The position numbers and the translations under genes were made by a program. From assembly GCF_026339875.1 (NCBI RefSeq), contig NZ_JAPEPZ010000001.1, forward strand, positions 930,001 to 994,000: a stretch of 64,000 nt of DNA, in the 5' to 3' direction. Below the pieces are notes generated by a model. The model made no database searches, was not told the origin of the DNA, and saw only the letters and a list, made by a program, of their open reading frames with translations. Position 1 is the first letter of the stretch. Every line of letters starts with the position of its first letter. Source of the DNA: Streptomyces sp. NBC_01571. Its GTDB lineage: Bacteria; Actinomycetota; Actinomycetes; Streptomycetales; Streptomycetaceae. Below are positions 62,742 to 64,000 of the stretch, piece after piece.

Positions 62742-64000
62742 ATGAAGACCGCATCGACACGTGCGCCCTACGCGCTGCTGCTCGCCGTTCTGTGCTCGCT
62801 GAACGCCGGTGGACTGTTCGCCTCCGACATCAATCTGCCGGGTGTGCCGGCCACCGCGCACGCCTTTCACACCCCGGTCGCGTCCGTGCAGTGGACGTTC
62901 AGCGCGTTCATGATCGGCATCGCGGTCTCCCAGGCGGTCTACGGGCCGGTCTCGGACGCGTACGGCCGCAAGGGCGTCATCGTCTCCGGGCTCGGCCTGT
63001 TCGTCGTGGCCTCGCTGGTGTGCGCGGTGGCGCCCACGGTCGAGGTGTTCGGTGCCGGCCGGCTCCTCCAGGCGCTGGGCGCCGGGTCGGGCATGGTGCT
63101 GGGCCGGGCCGTGATCAGCGACTTGTACGAGGAGAGGGACGCGGCCCGGATGTTCGCCACGGTCATGCCGATCGTGGGTGTCTCCCCGTCCGTCGCTCCC
63201 CTGGTGGGCGGCTATCTGACCACGTACGTCTCCTGGCGCGCGGCATTTGCGGTGACCGCCCTGCTCGGCCTGGTGACGCTGGTCGTGATGATCACCTCGA
63301 TCCCCGAGAGCCTGCCGCCGGAGCGGCGCAGCAAGCACCTCGGCACCACGCTGAAGGCCTACCCCAAGCTGCTGACCCGTCCGCTGTTCTGGGCGTACAC
63401 GATCAACCTGGCGGTGGCGTACGGCGGTTACTTCGGCTACCTGGCCGCCTCCCCGCTCGTCTTCGAGAAGATGGGCCTGGCCACCCAGACCACCAGTTAC
63501 TGCTACATCACCGTCTCGATCGCGTACGTCGCGGGCAACCTGACCTCGCGCACCCTGGTCCGCGCGCGGCCTGTTGACCGACTGCTGTGGATGGGCCACG
63601 GATTCTTTCTCGCCGGTGCGCTGATGATGCTCGGTCTGGGGCTGAGCGGGGCCGGCCGGCCCTGGGGTCTGCTGGTCCTGGTGTTCATGCCGGTGATGAC
63701 CTTCGGCAACGGCTTCCTGCTGCCGTTGTCGATGAGTGCGGGGGTGACGGCTTTCCGCTCGACGGCGGGATCGGCGTCCGGCCTGATGGGCGCCCTCCAG
63801 TTGCTGGCCGCCTCGCTGGGAATCTTCCTCTCCAGCCGGCTGCCGGCGGGCGATCTCTCCGCCCTGGGCTGGTTCGTCATGGCCGCCGCGGTTCTGGGAA
63901 CGGCCGCCTTCGCTTTGTTCCTTTCGCTGGCGGCGCGGCAGCCCTCCGCTCCACAAAGGTGTGACGGCGAATTCCGCGGCGCCGGCACGGAGGCCGGTGA
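62742..64000 (+). CDS. MFS drug exporter, Bcr/CflA-like (3' end outside window)
   Basis: ATG 62742 lies nine bases after AAGGAAG and opens a frame that is still open at the window's last base (419 codons visible). It is a 12-helix MFS protein with MIGIAVSQAVYGPVSDAYGR, the conserved loop-2 motif, and GRLLQALGAGSGMVLGRAVI, motif C-like, as in Bcr/CflA drug:proton antiporters. The tail after residue 405 (CDGEFRGAGTEAG) looks non-transmembrane, so the stop is probably near. A small molecule or antibiotic is the expected substrate. Confidence 0.92.
   Translation, partial: MKTASTRAPYALLLAVLCSLNAGGLFASDINLPGVPATAHAFHTPVASVQWTFSAFMIGIAVSQAVYGPVSDAYGRKGVIVSGLGLFVVASLVCAVAPTVEVFGAGRLLQALGAGSGMVLGRAVISDLYEERDAARMFATVMPIVGVSPSVAPLVGGYLTTYVSWRAAFAVTALLGLVTLVVMITSIPESLPPERRSKHLGTTLKAYPKLLTRPLFWAYTINLAVAYGGYFGYLAASPLVFEKMGLATQTTSYCYITVSIAYVAGNLTSRTLVRARPVDRLLWMGHGFFLAGALMMLGLGLSGAGRPWGLLVLVFMPVMTFGNGFLLPLSMSAGVTAFRSTAGSASGLMGALQLLAASLGIFLSSRLPAGDLSALGWFVMAAAVLGTAAFALFLSLAARQPSAPQRCDGEFRGAGTEAG

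Noticed and set aside
1..64000. Insertion sequences, prophage, tRNA or rRNA genes
   Set aside because: No transposase, integrase, phage structural gene, cloverleaf with CCA end or rRNA-like stretch was found.

Overview
The window is high-GC actinobacterial chromosome and very probably Streptomyces. The reasons are a sortase-anchored long chaplin, PAS/GAF/SpoIIE-type PP2C phosphatases, a large LAL-type LuxR ATPase, a DUF574 methyltransferase, an NsdA-like TPR regulator, an exo-glucosaminidase of the CsxA type, and codons that nearly always end in G or C. No rRNA, tRNA, CRISPR array, transposase or phage gene was seen. The layout is arm-like: short transcription units, many regulator/target pairs and several decayed genes.

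Region by region. 1-6.1 kb: end of a DUF574 methyltransferase, then an XRE/TPR regulator divergent from an Hsp70-like ATPase and a coiled-coil partner, with a perfect dyad between them. 6.1-9.7 kb: a phosphotransferase, two small secreted proteins and an alpha/beta hydrolase. 10-14 kb: a TetR/SDR pair sharing a perfect 16-bp operator, a decayed NADP oxidoreductase, a SnoaL-like protein, a second SDR and a second TetR. 14-19.3 kb: an 823-aa sensor-phosphatase, a GT39 mannosyltransferase and two small unknowns. 19.7-25.4 kb: an APC permease, a ROK regulator and an exo-beta-D-glucosaminidase, linked by related palindromes. 25.5-32.2 kb: TetR with a double CMD protein, a secreted GATase-like protein, a GlsB-type membrane protein, two acetyltransferases and an epimerase beside a tandem-repeat array. 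32.6-36.3 kb: an MBL-fold hydrolase overlapped antisense by a MerR regulator, a decayed MFS gene, an acetyltransferase, a 36-bp repeat and the chaplin. 36.6-43.2 kb: a secreted peptidase, a secreted DUF4232-like protein, asnB, an FMN glutamate-synthase-like protein and an arginine deiminase remnant. 43.5-50 kb: a baeRF-type protein, a Gfo/Idh/MocA oxidoreductase, a Tat-exported phospholipase C and a quinone reductase/TetR pair. 50-58.5 kb: a PAS-PP2C phosphatase, an NsdA-like regulator divergent from a phosphotransferase, a secreted amidase and an LLM oxidoreductase. 58.5-64 kb: the LAL regulator, a 4-oxalocrotonate tautomerase and an MFS exporter that runs off the right edge.

How the genes work together. 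The clearest functional units are regulator-target pairs with visible operators: XRE/Hsp70, TetR/SDR, ROK/permease/glucosaminidase, TetR/CMD and TetR/quinone reductase. The asnB, glutamate-synthase-like and arginine deiminase remnant genes form a nitrogen-themed block. Three genes (NADP oxidoreductase, MFS, arginine deiminase) have lost their central part while keeping both ends. The best candidate for an undescribed system is the XRE + Hsp70-like + coiled-coil module at 0.8-5.6 kb; the ROK-permease-glucosaminidase locus and the NsdA-like/phosphotransferase promoter with helically phased repeats come next.
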